Part shown: positions 51,971 to 61,160 of the stretch, piece after piece | How positions within the stretch are numbered: the first letter of the stretch is position 1 | Layout: each line of letters opens with the position of its first letter | DNA from: an uncultured Maribacter sp. | Lineage (GTDB): Bacteria; Bacteroidota; Bacteroidia; Flavobacteriales; Flavobacteriaceae | DNA: 64,000 nt | NCBI RefSeq assembly: GCF_947496775.1 | Contig: NZ_CANMDU010000001.1 | Coordinates: forward strand, 868,001 to 932,000 | Direction of reading: 5' to 3' | The notes under the pieces: generated by a model | The model's input: the letters and a program-made list of their open reading frames with translations, nothing else | Told to the model about the DNA's origin: nothing | Database searches by the model: none | Made by a program: the position numbers and the translations under genes

Positions 51971-53101
51971 TTACTTACTAGTATCTACAAAATTCTCTGC
52001 ATTCTGAAACCATTTACCCCCTAAAGGCTCTCCTTTTTCATTAATAAAGCCCCACATTTTTTTATACTTCACTTTTGCTAAACCATTAATAAAACCTTTC
52101 TTAAAACCAGACATTACAAATGAAAATCCTCCTGAAATATCATACTCCATAGGAATTATCAATACTCCAGACTTATTTACAAAGCCCCATTTTTTATCTC
52201 TTACTGGAGCCAAACCTTTGTCTCCAAATATTTCAGCATCTCTATAATCAAAAGCAATTACTTTCTCTCCCTTCTCGTTAATAAATCCCCAAGTTTTTCC
52301 CTGTAAAACTGGTGCTAATCCGTCTACAAAAGCTTTTACCTTATTAAATGTAGGTTCTATGACCCATTCCCCTTTTTGATCAACAAAACCCCATTCTTTT
52401 CCTTTTCTTGCATATGTTAAATTAGAAGAAGCGTGAAAGTTAGCAATCTTATTAGCCCCAGAAACAACTTTTAATTTACCATCGACAAAAATCCCGAATT
52501 CTTCTCCTTTTCTTCCCCATACACCATTGGCATTATACTTGCCTATCTCTTGGTAATCTGCCGGTATAACAATCTCTCCTTTTTGATTAATTACTCCCCA
52601 AGAATCTCCTACTTTTACTTTAGCATGACCATCCCAGAAATTTTTAATTGCATTGTATTTAGGTTCTAAAATTAATTTACCATTTGTACCTAACAGACCT
52701 ATTTTATCCCCTTTTTTAAAAAGAGCAACACCATCGTTAAAATCATAATACTTATCTGGCACAGGAGTATTTAGTTCTTTCCCTGTTTCGTCTATATACT
52801 TCCATACATCATTACTGTAGACTAAGGCATATCCAGAATTAAATCTCTTTACCTTATCATATTCCGGAGAAATTACCCATTCTCCTTTTGCATTAATATA
52901 ACCCCATTTATCATTTTTCTTTACCGCTGCTAACGCTCCAGAAAAACTTGCTGCTTTTTCAAACTGTGGTTCAATTGCATATGCTCCAGATTTATTAATA
53001 TATCCAAACAAATCGTTCTCTCTAACCAACGCAAGTTCTTGCGCATAAAAAGAAGAAACGGATAACAAAATAGTTAAAATGAATAAAAAGCCCTTTTTCA
53101 T
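51971..53101 (-). CDS. Secreted WG-repeat protein
   Basis: 376 residues: signal peptide (ending FYAQ) then about eleven tandem WG-type repeats of ~30 residues (for example KNDKWGYINAKGEWVISPEY and GKTWGFINEKGEKVIAFDY). Such repeats form beta structures of unknown role, often on the cell surface. It lies between fabG and TAL with 6-21 bp gaps, so it is part of the operon. Its job is unknown; a periplasmic scaffold or sensor for the pigment is possible. Confidence 0.88.
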   Translation of the reverse strand: MKKGFLFILTILLSVSSFYAQELALVRENDLFGYINKSGAYAIEPQFEKAASFSGALAAVKKNDKWGYINAKGEWVISPEYDKVKRFNSGYALVYSNDVWKYIDETGKELNTPVPDKYYDFNDGVALFKKGDKIGLLGTNGKLILEPKYNAIKNFWDGHAKVKVGDSWGVINQKGEIVIPADYQEIGKYNANGVWGRKGEEFGIFVDGKLKVVSGANKIANFHASSNLTYARKGKEWGFVDQKGEWVIEPTFNKVKAFVDGLAPVLQGKTWGFINEKGEKVIAFDYRDAEIFGDKGLAPVRDKKWGFVNKSGVLIIPMEYDISGGFSFVMSGFKKGFINGLAKVKYKKMWGFINEKGEPLGGKWFQNAENFVDTSK

Positions 53102-53107
53102 AATGTT

Positions 53108-54634
53108 TTAATTTTCGTTGTTAATGATAAATTCTTTTACTTGATTAACATAAGGATACATAATAAGATCCTCTTTAAATGGGGGCACTATTTTTCTAAT
53201 TCTATCGTACACTGCTTTTGTTTTAGAAGAAACCTTATCCTGAACTCCTAAATACTCAATAGCTTGGGTTATTGTTATTAATTCTATTGCCATAACCTCA
53301 AATGCATTTTCTATTACTTTTTTAGTAATTAATGCCGCATTAGTACCCATACTAACAACATCTTGATTGTCATTATTATTAGGAATACTATGTACATACA
53401 TAGGGTTAGATAACATTTGATTCTCTGCCGTGGTTGATGTTGCTGTAAATTGAACCCCTTGCATTCCAAAATTTAAACCTAATTTTCCAAGATTTACAAA
53501 TGGGGGCAAAATATCGTTCAATTTAGAGTTCATTAAATAGTTTAACTGCCTTTCTGCAAGCATACTCATTTTAGCGACTACTATTTTTAACTTATCCATC
53601 TCTAAGGAAACATAGTCCCCATGGAAATTTCCACCATGATACACATGCTTTTTCTCTACATCGACAATAGGATTATCATTAGCAGAATTTACCTCTTCAA
53701 TAAGTATTTTTTCTACTCCGTTTAAAGTATCTAATATAGGGCCTAATATTTGTGGTACACAACGTATAGAATAATACTCTTGTACTTTTTCCTCGAAAAC
53801 AGACACATCATCATTATTAGTATATAAATGATGCTCTCTTTTTCTTGTAAGCGTACTATCTTTTAAATGACTACGCATAGAACGAGCTATTTCTCTTTGT
53901 CCTTTATGTTTTTTTGTCTGATTTAATTCTTTCGACAAATGATCATCATAAGCCTCTACAATTTCATTAATTGCAGAAGAACAAGCTATCATCCATTCTA
54001 ACAATCTACGTGTATAAACAGTATTGACAATACCTATTCCCGTCATTACAGAAGTTCCATTTATAAGCGCAAGACCTTCTCTCAATTCTACAGATATAGG
54101 AGATAAACCTTCTTCTTTATAAACCTCTTCTGTTGGTCTTCTTTTTCCTTTATAGAATACTTCTCCTTCACCAATAAGTACCAGTGCTAAATGCGCCAGT
54201 TGCACTAAATCTCCACTAGCACCAACACCACCGTGTTCATAAATAAGTGGCGTAATATCTTTATTTATTAATGAAGTCATTAATTCTATCACCGATACAT
54301 GCACTCCCGAATTACCAAGACTCAAAGTATTTAGTCTTGCCAACATTGCAGCTTTCACATATTGAGGTGCTATTGGATTACCTGAACCCGAAGCATGACT
54401 TCTAATTAAATTATATTGTAATTGAATTCTTTCTGAATCCTTTATTTTATATTGCGCCATAGGGCCAAAACCCGTATTAACACCATAAATAACTTTGTTT
54501 TTTGAAAATTCCTGTAAAAAATCGAAACTCTTTATTACAGTTTGTTTTACTTTCTTATCAATTTTTATGGGGTCATTTTTAAAAATAACACTATAAAACT
54601 CTTCTATTCCTAACTTTCCTTTAATTTCTGGCAT
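53108..54634 (-). CDS. Tyrosine ammonia-lyase
   Basis: 508 residues of the MIO-dependent HAL/PAL/TAL family. The MIO triad is A139-S140-G141 in GGVGASGDLVQL; the catalytic Tyr is in VIYGVNTGFGPM (Y50); substrate selectivity is set by LIRSHASG, where H80 is the residue that favours Tyr in TALs. The whole sequence closely resembles the Flavobacterium TAL as I remember it. It makes 4-hydroxycinnamate, the aryl starter for flexirubin. First gene of the long minus-strand operon, with a consensus -7 box upstream. Confidence 0.92.
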   Translation of the reverse strand: MPEIKGKLGIEEFYSVIFKNDPIKIDKKVKQTVIKSFDFLQEFSKNKVIYGVNTGFGPMAQYKIKDSERIQLQYNLIRSHASGSGNPIAPQYVKAAMLARLNTLSLGNSGVHVSVIELMTSLINKDITPLIYEHGGVGASGDLVQLAHLALVLIGEGEVFYKGKRRPTEEVYKEEGLSPISVELREGLALINGTSVMTGIGIVNTVYTRRLLEWMIACSSAINEIVEAYDDHLSKELNQTKKHKGQREIARSMRSHLKDSTLTRKREHHLYTNNDDVSVFEEKVQEYYSIRCVPQILGPILDTLNGVEKILIEEVNSANDNPIVDVEKKHVYHGGNFHGDYVSLEMDKLKIVVAKMSMLAERQLNYLMNSKLNDILPPFVNLGKLGLNFGMQGVQFTATSTTAENQMLSNPMYVHSIPNNNDNQDVVSMGTNAALITKKVIENAFEVMAIELITITQAIEYLGVQDKVSSKTKAVYDRIRKIVPPFKEDLIMYPYVNQVKEFIINNEN

Positions 54635-54696
54635 CTATGGTTGAATCTATCTTAAACAAGTGGCAATTTATAAATAAAAATAGCTAATTTGGTATG

Positions 54697-54704
54697 CAAA
54701 TTTA
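54697..54704 (-). promoter_or_regulatory. Predicted -7 box of the pigment operon
   Basis: On the minus strand TAAATTTG, an exact TAnnTTTG match, giving a leader of about 55 nt before the TAL ATG. The 104-bp spacer is shared with the divergent halogenase-like gene, so both could be co-regulated. Confidence 0.6.
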
Positions 54705-54738
54705 TAATAATTAACGAATCTAAATATTTTATTTGAAG

Positions 54739-55980
54739 ATGAAAGGGGAATTGATTGATGTTTTAATAATTGGCGCTGGTCCTTCTGGGTGTGTAGCCGC
54801 TTCTTATTTACACAAAAAAGGGTTGAAAATAAAAGTTGTAGAAAAAACTATTTTTCCAAGATTTGTTATTGGCGAAAGCCTATTACCAAGATGCATGGAT
54901 CATTTTAAAGAGGTAGACCTACTACAACCCTTAAAAGATTATGGCTTTGAAGTAAAGTCTGGTGCTCGTTTTTTACAAGGAGACGTTGTATGCAATTTTG
55001 ACTTTAGCAAAAAACATACTGCTGGTTGGGATTGGACTTGGCAAGTACCAAGAGCAGATTTTGATGAAGTGCTTACCAATACTCTTATAAAAAGAGGGGT
55101 AGATATTTCTTTTGAACAAGAAGTTGTTGATGTAAAATTAACAGACGAAGGTTCTGAAACCACCATAAAAGATAAAAATGGAAATTTAAATCAAATTACG
55201 GCTAAGTATATCATAGATTCTAGTGGCTACGGAAGAGTACTTCCTAGGTTTTTAGATTTAGAAAAACCTTCTCCGCTACCAAAACACTCTTCTATTTTTG
55301 CTCACGTACAAGACAAAAATAGACCAGAAGGAACCGAAGGAACCTTAATAACTTTTGATGTTCTAAGCAAAGAAACTTGGTTATGGGTAATTCCGTTTTC
55401 TAACGGACATACTAGTATCGGTTTAGTTGGTCCAACGGAATACTTAGAATCCTTTACGGGTACAAATGAAGAAAAACTACGAGAAATAATTAGGTTATCA
55501 GATTTTTACAAAGATCGTTTTGAAGATGTAGATTTTGATTTTGAACCTAAAATGATAAAGAATTATTCTAAAGCTGTAAAACAAATTTATGGTAAAGGAT
55601 ATGTTTTAACAGGCAATAGTGCCGAATTTTTAGACCCAGTTTTTTCATCTGGCGTAACATTTGCTACAGAATCTGCACTTTTAGCTTCTAAATTAATTGC
55701 CAAAGAATTAAGAGGCGGAAAAATTGATTGGGAAGACCAATATTATAATTATATAAAACAAGGAGTGGATGTATTTTCCACCTATGTAAATGAATGGTAT
55801 TCAGGAAATTTACAAAAAATATTCTTTCATAGACCCGAAAATCCTGAGATTAAAAAACAAATATGCGCAGTTTTAGCTGGTTATGTATGGGACCAAACTA
55901 ATCCTTTTGTAAAAAATCATAATCGCTTGGTAAAAACGGTTGCGAAGGTTATTGATATGGAATCTGAAGTAATAAATTAA
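54739..55980 (+). CDS. Halogenase-like FAD-dependent oxidoreductase
   Basis: 413 residues, flavin-dependent halogenase/monooxygenase family. FAD motif VLIIGAGPSGCVAASYL (9-25); FVIGESLLPRC; GFEVKSGARF, where K73 matches the Lys of the KxGA motif in phenol-type halogenases; WTWQVPRADFD; the halogenase signature WxWxIP in TWLWVIPFSNG; and LTGNSAEFLDPVFSSGV. Known flexirubins can be ring-chlorinated, so chlorination of the hydroxyphenyl end is plausible; hydroxylation is the alternative. ATG at 54739 is preferred over the TTG two codons upstream. Divergent from the pigment operon. Confidence 0.85.
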   Translation: MKGELIDVLIIGAGPSGCVAASYLHKKGLKIKVVEKTIFPRFVIGESLLPRCMDHFKEVDLLQPLKDYGFEVKSGARFLQGDVVCNFDFSKKHTAGWDWTWQVPRADFDEVLTNTLIKRGVDISFEQEVVDVKLTDEGSETTIKDKNGNLNQITAKYIIDSSGYGRVLPRFLDLEKPSPLPKHSSIFAHVQDKNRPEGTEGTLITFDVLSKETWLWVIPFSNGHTSIGLVGPTEYLESFTGTNEEKLREIIRLSDFYKDRFEDVDFDFEPKMIKNYSKAVKQIYGKGYVLTGNSAEFLDPVFSSGVTFATESALLASKLIAKELRGGKIDWEDQYYNYIKQGVDVFSTYVNEWYSGNLQKIFFHRPENPEIKKQICAVLAGYVWDQTNPFVKNHNRLVKTVAKVIDMESEVIN

Positions 55981-55991
55981 TAAGTATAAAA

Positions 55992-56023
55992 AAAGGGAGA
56001 TCTATTTTTTTTAGACTCCCTTT
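55992..56023. terminator. Bidirectional terminator between convergent genes
   Basis: AAAGGGAG (55992-55999) pairs with CTCCCTTT (56016-56023), with an extra inner TCTA/TAGA pairing; it serves the halogenase-like gene and the convergent gene that stops at 56049. Confidence 0.8.
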
Positions 56024-56048
56024 ATATACAACTAGACAGATAGTTTTT

Positions 56049-57749
56049 TTAGTTAATTTTGACCTTTATTAAAACATCTTCTTTTTTCTTTTTGTAAAAC
56101 TCAATTACAAATTCATTTTCATCTGTTTTTACTACACGATTGTTACTAAACTGATGAACTTCTAATTTATCTCCTACATTTCTTGTGTCAAAAATATTGT
56201 CTTTTGATACATTTCCGGTAACATCATCTATTTTATATGCAGTTAAATATCCTCCATGACCATCACTATGTCTAGCTGGAACTTCATTCAATTTCAAATC
56301 TATATTTTTTACATTATCTAAATACACTAAATAATGATTCCCATTTGTAAAGAAGTGAGAATAAGACATCCCTCCTTGGTATGTTTTACTTGTGTCATAA
56401 ACTTGCCCCAATTTTGGTGCTCCAGATTGTCGCTTTGGTAATTTTTTCATCCAAGCCAACTCTCCTGATGTATCAATTTTAGAAATTAACATATCATTAT
56501 TATGAAAAGTATAATACACCCTTCCTTTACTTGTAGTATGCCTTACAACAAAAGACTGTTCTCCAATCAAAATTAAACTACCATCAGAAATGTTAATAAG
56601 TAAATCTCGCAACTTTAAATCTGCAAACTCTGCTTTGTCTTTTTTGTCCTTTTTTTCAATCTTCTTTTTGGTTCTATTACTTACGTATTGATTTAAGACT
56701 TCTACAGGAATTTCATAAGAGTTTTTATCTATTAGACTTCCTTCCTTATCAATTTTAAAAGTAAAAAGGCCGTCAGAATTTCCTAACCTATTATTCAATC
56801 CATTAGTATAAAAACCAGCACAAATCATCAAATTAGAAGAAGATTCGAACAAAGAAATACCATTAATAAATTTATCATCTAAAGCTATTTTGCTTATTCC
56901 TATATTACTCGAACCATCTAACAATCGAAATAATTCTATATGATAATTAGCTTCGGTATCTTTCTTTCTTTTCTTGTCATCATTACTGTCATCATGAAAA
57001 ACTTTAGCCAATATATACCCGTAACCTCCTGAATCTACAGCAAAGTCAAGTAAATCCATTCGTCTCTCTGTGTATGGCATTGTATATTCGTTACCCCATA
57101 ACGTATTTAAATCAACATCAAAGACATTCACACCTATAATATCAAAACTTTTAGTATCTCTTTTAACTTCGGGTTTTTTCCTATACTGTACCAGTAATTT
57201 TGATTCGTCTTTGGACTTTAAAAAATCAAATTTATCCGTTACTCCAAAACCTCCAAAGTTCGCAAAGCCTCCAAAGTTGCCAAAACTCATTCCAGTAGTA
57301 TAAGTTGCCATAGGCGAGCCAGCTAATTTTCCAGGAACATCAATTAATTTAACAGGGTCTCCCTTAAATTCTCCTGAATCAAAGTTAATTTCCCTATAAT
57401 ACAAGCGCTCATGCTTTGTTTTTCTTCCAGACCATGAAGAATAGAAAAAATAATATTTTTCTTGTAACTCAATCATACCCTCAACAGTATAATTATCTGG
57501 CAAGTCTTCGTATTTTTTTTCTGAAATGACAGTAAGTCCATCCACATCAAACTTTTGGATAACTAAGTAACCTTTCCAAGGTTTAATTGTAAGTATTTGA
57601 CGATTTTTACTAAAATAATATTTTTTAGCAGCATCGTACACTTTATATGGCTCACTAACTTCATAGTGGTAGTCCTCAGATAATTCATTTTGAGCATATG
57701 CTGTAGACAAACAAAAGCAAATGAATAAAAGTAGGTAGATTTTTTTCAT
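56049..57749 (-). CDS. Large secreted protein, probable beta-propeller, unknown function
   Basis: 566 residues: signal peptide (ending AYAQ), then mostly beta sequence with repeated blade-like strands (HQFSNNRVVKTDENEFVIEF at the end). Two oddities: a Gly/Phe-rich stretch near 154-172 (FGNFGGFANFGGFG) and a Lys-rich stretch near 351-370 (KKKIEKKDKKDKAEF). No enzyme motif seen. The protein at 61698 shares the general plan (signal peptide, beta sequence, a Gly-rich patch). Confidence 0.75.
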   Translation of the reverse strand: MKKIYLLLFICFCLSTAYAQNELSEDYHYEVSEPYKVYDAAKKYYFSKNRQILTIKPWKGYLVIQKFDVDGLTVISEKKYEDLPDNYTVEGMIELQEKYYFFYSSWSGRKTKHERLYYREINFDSGEFKGDPVKLIDVPGKLAGSPMATYTTGMSFGNFGGFANFGGFGVTDKFDFLKSKDESKLLVQYRKKPEVKRDTKSFDIIGVNVFDVDLNTLWGNEYTMPYTERRMDLLDFAVDSGGYGYILAKVFHDDSNDDKKRKKDTEANYHIELFRLLDGSSNIGISKIALDDKFINGISLFESSSNLMICAGFYTNGLNNRLGNSDGLFTFKIDKEGSLIDKNSYEIPVEVLNQYVSNRTKKKIEKKDKKDKAEFADLKLRDLLINISDGSLILIGEQSFVVRHTTSKGRVYYTFHNNDMLISKIDTSGELAWMKKLPKRQSGAPKLGQVYDTSKTYQGGMSYSHFFTNGNHYLVYLDNVKNIDLKLNEVPARHSDGHGGYLTAYKIDDVTGNVSKDNIFDTRNVGDKLEVHQFSNNRVVKTDENEFVIEFYKKKKEDVLIKVKIN

Positions 57750-57817
57750 GGTTATTATGTAAGTAATTATTTAAAAACATAACAACGTAATAAGTGTAAA
57801 ATTATTCTTTCAACACC

Positions 57818-58657
57818 TCAAAACCTTCCTACAACCCCAATCTGACCCGGAGCAAAATTCAAATTCCAAGATATTTTTTTACTACCCTCATTGTATTTTT
57901 GGCTATATCTTGAATCTAAATATTTATCAATAGATTCTACTGTAAAAATACTTATAGCTACTCCTAAAGCCACATCGGACAACCAATGTTTTCCTTCCCA
58001 TAATCTAGAAATGGCTGGTATGGAGCCTACAGCATAAATACCCGTTTTAATCCAGGGACTTTTAAATTGTTTAGCTATTGCGTGGGCATTGGTCATGGCC
58101 AAAATAGCATGACCAGAAGGAAATGAATGGTAATCCTTACCACCTCCCCAGAAAGGTCTAAACGTATCTTTAGACTTTCCACTTAAAGGTCTTGCTCTAC
58201 CAACCGCAGATTTAACAACCTGTTGAAAAAAACCAGCAGAAGTTGCCGAAGCTATTAATAAAACCCCTGTTCTTCGTAATTTTTCATTTTTTAAAGATAA
58301 GCCTGTTAAATAGACTGCTCCCGTAATCAAATAATTATTACTTGGACTCCCAACATTAAAACCATAATCTCTTACGCCATAGGGAACGTCCTCTTTTATA
58401 CCAACAAAATAATCGGAAACAGGCTTATCCACTACATAAAGTAATCCAGTTCCTGCAATAGTATACCCTGCAGTAGCCCATTGATTACTTTTCCAATGTA
58501 AAGGCCTTGTATAGGAATAACCAACACCCTTAAAAATGTTTCCAAAATCATAGGTAAACATTTGCCATCTACTATCTTCAAAATCTGTTTTTATATGTTG
58601 CGATTCAGAAAATAAAAAAGACAAAAGAAAACAACCAAGCAGTATTTTTTTTATCAT
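57818..58657 (-). CDS. PAP2-family phosphatase
   Basis: 279 residues: signal peptide, then the three PAP2 motifs KSAVGRARP, HSFPSGHAILAM and SRLWEGKHWLSDVALG with all three catalytic residues. The longer N-terminal region and the barrel-like C-terminal segment (KKISWNLNFAPGQIGVVG) distinguish it from the protein at 13809. Probably an envelope lipid phosphatase, perhaps in undecaprenyl-phosphate or lipid A turnover. Its start lies 36 bp beyond the tex stop. Confidence 0.9.
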   Translation of the reverse strand: MIKKILLGCFLLSFLFSESQHIKTDFEDSRWQMFTYDFGNIFKGVGYSYTRPLHWKSNQWATAGYTIAGTGLLYVVDKPVSDYFVGIKEDVPYGVRDYGFNVGSPSNNYLITGAVYLTGLSLKNEKLRRTGVLLIASATSAGFFQQVVKSAVGRARPLSGKSKDTFRPFWGGGKDYHSFPSGHAILAMTNAHAIAKQFKSPWIKTGIYAVGSIPAISRLWEGKHWLSDVALGVAISIFTVESIDKYLDSRYSQKYNEGSKKISWNLNFAPGQIGVVGRF

Positions 58658-58693
58658 ATACTTATACTAGTAAATTGCAATAAAAGACAACTC

Positions 58694-60811
58694 TTATTTG
58701 TGTAATGCTAATTGAATACGTTTTCTACTTACATCTACATCTAAAACCTTTACTACAATTTGTTGATGCAGACTAACATGTTCATTAACGTCTTTAACAA
58801 AAGAATCTGAAAGATTAGAAACATGAATTAAGCCACTTTCTTTAATACCAACATCTACAAAACAACCAAAATTGGTAATGTTATTAACGATTCCAGGAAG
58901 TAGTTGCCCCTCTCTTAAATCCGCAATAGATTTTATATTTTGATTAAAAGTAAAAACTTTGGCTTTTTCTCGTAAATCCAAACCGGGCTTTTCTAATTCC
59001 TGAATAATATCTTTTAAAGTAGGAAGCCCTATTGCATCTGTAATGTATTGATTTAAGGCAACACTTTCTAATTCCTTTTTGTTTCCGATTAGACTCTCCA
59101 TAGTTACTCTTTTATCTTTTGCTATTTTTTCTGCAATACTGTAACTTTCTGGGTGTATAGCCGAATCATCTAGAGGGTTTTTCGCATTTTTAATTCGCAA
59201 AAAAGCAGCTCCCTGCTCAAACGCTTTACCCCCTAAACGTGGTACTTTTTTAATTTCTGCTCTACTTTTAAATGGACCATTTTCATTTCTATAAGCAACT
59301 ATATTCTCTGCAAGTTTTGGCCCTATACCGGAAACATAACTAAGTAATGATTTACTTGCAGTATTAATATTTACGCCAACGAAATTAACGCAACTCTCAA
59401 CTACGGCATCTAATGATTTTTGCAATTTAGTTTGATCCACATCATGCTGGTATTGCCCTACCCCAATAGACTTAGCATCAATCTTTACCAATTCAGCTAA
59501 AGGGTCTGCTAATCTTCTTCCAATAGATACAGCTCCTCTTACCGTAACATCATAATTAGGAAACTCTTCTCTTGCAATTTTAGATGCGGAGTAAATAGAA
59601 GCACCAGCCTCACTAACTACAAAAACCTCTATGGTATTCTTAAAATGAATTCGTTTAACTAACTGCTCTGTTTCTCTGGAGGCTGTACCATTACCAATGG
59701 CAATAGCTTCTATCTTATACGCATCTACAAGAGAGCTAATTTTTTTAATAGCTCCTGAACTATTGTTTTGAGGAGCATGAGGATATATAGTTTCATTATG
59801 CTCTAAACCTCCCTGAGCACTTAAACATACCATTTTACAGCCTGTTCTAAAACCAGGATCAATAGCCAATATTCGTTTTTCCCCTAACGGAGACCCTAAA
59901 AGCAATTGTTTTAAATTTTTAGCAAATACAGAAATTGCAGATTCATCGGCTTTTTCCTTAGCCAACTTTAGCCTTTCGTTAGATAAGGACGGAAGTAGTA
60001 ACCTTTTATATGCGTCTTTTATAGCCTCAGAAATTTGATCACTACAGGCGTTATTATTTTTTATAACACGATCTTCTATTTTCGACAAAGCTCTTTCATC
60101 ATCAATTTCTATTTTAACACGAATATAACCTTCGTTTTCCGCTCTTAGAATAGCCAATAATCTATGGGAAGGACACCTTGATAAAGACTCGTTCCAATCG
60201 AAATAATCTCTGAATTTTTGTGCCTTTTCATCCTCTTTCTTTGTACCAATTACTTTGGTTGTTATTTGCGCAAATCTTTCTAGCTGATAGCGAATTTGCC
60301 CTCTAATATCCGATCGTTCGTTTATCCATTCCGAAATAATATGTCTGGCTCCTTCTAAAGCTTCATCCTCGTTTTTAATCGTATTATTTAAAAACCTACT
60401 AGCTGCGAACTCAATTTCTTCATTGCGCTGTGCCATGATAATTTTTGCTAAAGGCTCTAGTCCATTTTTGCGTGCAGTTTCTGCTTTTGTTTTTTTACTT
60501 TTTTTGTATGGTAAATAAATATCCTCTAGAGTGGTAAGGTCTACTACGGCATTAATTTTAGTTTGTAATTCTGAAGTTAAAACAGCTTGTTCTTCTAGGG
60601 CCTTTAAAATTGCTTTTTTACGCTTTTCTAAAGCGTTGTATTGCTCTTTATATTTTACAATTTCCCCTATCTGAACTTCATCTAAATTTCCTGTACGTTC
60701 TTTTCTATATCTAGAAATAAATGGAATGGTACAATCTTCATCTAAAAGTGCTATTGTATTTTGAATGCCTTTTTCAGGAAGATTAGTGCGTTTAAGTATA
60801 TAATTTATCAT
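58694..60811 (-). CDS. Tex-family RNA-binding transcription accessory protein
   Basis: 705 residues in the Tex order: N-terminal helical region, YqgF/RNase H-like domain (LAIDPGFRTGCKMVCLSA, near 314-331), helix-hairpin-helix region (SYVSGIGPKLAENIVAYRN) and C-terminal S1 domain (about 635-703; LLPGIVNNITNFGCFVDVGI). Full length. The ATG abuts the T-tract of a terminator hairpin (60819-60847), so expression may depend on read-through or a promoter inside the hairpin region. Confidence 0.95.
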   Translation of the reverse strand: MINYILKRTNLPEKGIQNTIALLDEDCTIPFISRYRKERTGNLDEVQIGEIVKYKEQYNALEKRKKAILKALEEQAVLTSELQTKINAVVDLTTLEDIYLPYKKSKKTKAETARKNGLEPLAKIIMAQRNEEIEFAASRFLNNTIKNEDEALEGARHIISEWINERSDIRGQIRYQLERFAQITTKVIGTKKEDEKAQKFRDYFDWNESLSRCPSHRLLAILRAENEGYIRVKIEIDDERALSKIEDRVIKNNNACSDQISEAIKDAYKRLLLPSLSNERLKLAKEKADESAISVFAKNLKQLLLGSPLGEKRILAIDPGFRTGCKMVCLSAQGGLEHNETIYPHAPQNNSSGAIKKISSLVDAYKIEAIAIGNGTASRETEQLVKRIHFKNTIEVFVVSEAGASIYSASKIAREEFPNYDVTVRGAVSIGRRLADPLAELVKIDAKSIGVGQYQHDVDQTKLQKSLDAVVESCVNFVGVNINTASKSLLSYVSGIGPKLAENIVAYRNENGPFKSRAEIKKVPRLGGKAFEQGAAFLRIKNAKNPLDDSAIHPESYSIAEKIAKDKRVTMESLIGNKKELESVALNQYITDAIGLPTLKDIIQELEKPGLDLREKAKVFTFNQNIKSIADLREGQLLPGIVNNITNFGCFVDVGIKESGLIHVSNLSDSFVKDVNEHVSLHQQIVVKVLDVDVSRKRIQLALHK

Positions 60812-60818
60812 AATAAAA

Positions 60819-60847
60819 AAGCCTTATAAGTATATTTTATAAGGCTT
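60819..60847 (-). terminator. Terminator hairpin directly before the tex start
   Basis: An 11-bp stem, AAGCCTTATAA (60819-60829) with TTATAAGGCTT (60837-60847); on the minus strand it ends in GGCTTTTTTATT and the tex ATG follows immediately. It ends the Cys-rich mini-gene transcript and may act as an attenuator for tex. Confidence 0.75.
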
Positions 60848-60902
60848 GTAATATATTTAACTCTGCGGAAATAATAGAACTATTTCCATTAAATTTATCT
60901 TC

Positions 60903-61067
60903 TTAGGCAACTTTTTGTAACAAATCAAAACACGGGCATTTTTTACAACGCTTATTTTCTGATTTTTTATACTTTTTACAGCATTTGCTTTTTACCTTAT
61001 CAGGAATCAATGAAACCGATTTTGATAATTTTTTTAATGCTTTTTTCTCTTTCTTTTTTTTGCCCAA
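60903..61067 (-). CDS. Cys-rich, Lys-rich mini-protein (54 aa)
   Basis: 54 residues: Lys-rich N-terminus, then KSKCCKKYKKSENKRCKKCP with five Cys, and one more in the closing PCFDLLQ (six in all), a likely metal site. I recall similar small proteins (CC-x-K-Y-K...RC-x-x-C-P-C-F) across Flavobacteriia; function unknown. The frame has no ATG; the start is TTG at 61067, 17 nt downstream of the expected transcription start from a perfect -7 box at 61091-61098. A terminator follows the stop. Confidence 0.7.
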   Translation of the reverse strand: MGKKKKEKKALKKLSKSVSLIPDKVKSKCCKKYKKSENKRCKKCPCFDLLQKVA

Positions 61068-61090
61068 AACAAAATATTCTTTGCTAAGGC

Positions 61091-61098
61091 CAAATATA
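61091..61098 (-). promoter_or_regulatory. -7 box of the Cys-rich mini-gene
   Basis: On the minus strand TATATTTG, an exact TAnnTTTG match, 23 bp before the TTG start codon. Confidence 0.6.
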
Positions 61099-61160
61099 GT
61101 TATTTTTATTTAATCTAAATAAAATATTTAAGAGTATTAAATCTCAACTATAGCGTAAAA

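Noticed and set aside
54939-55166. Minus-strand and other antisense ORFs inside large genes (for example 4287-4505, 24038-24328, 32135-32596, 48050-48385, 49769-50179)
   Set aside because: All lie opposite well-supported genes and lack independent coding features.
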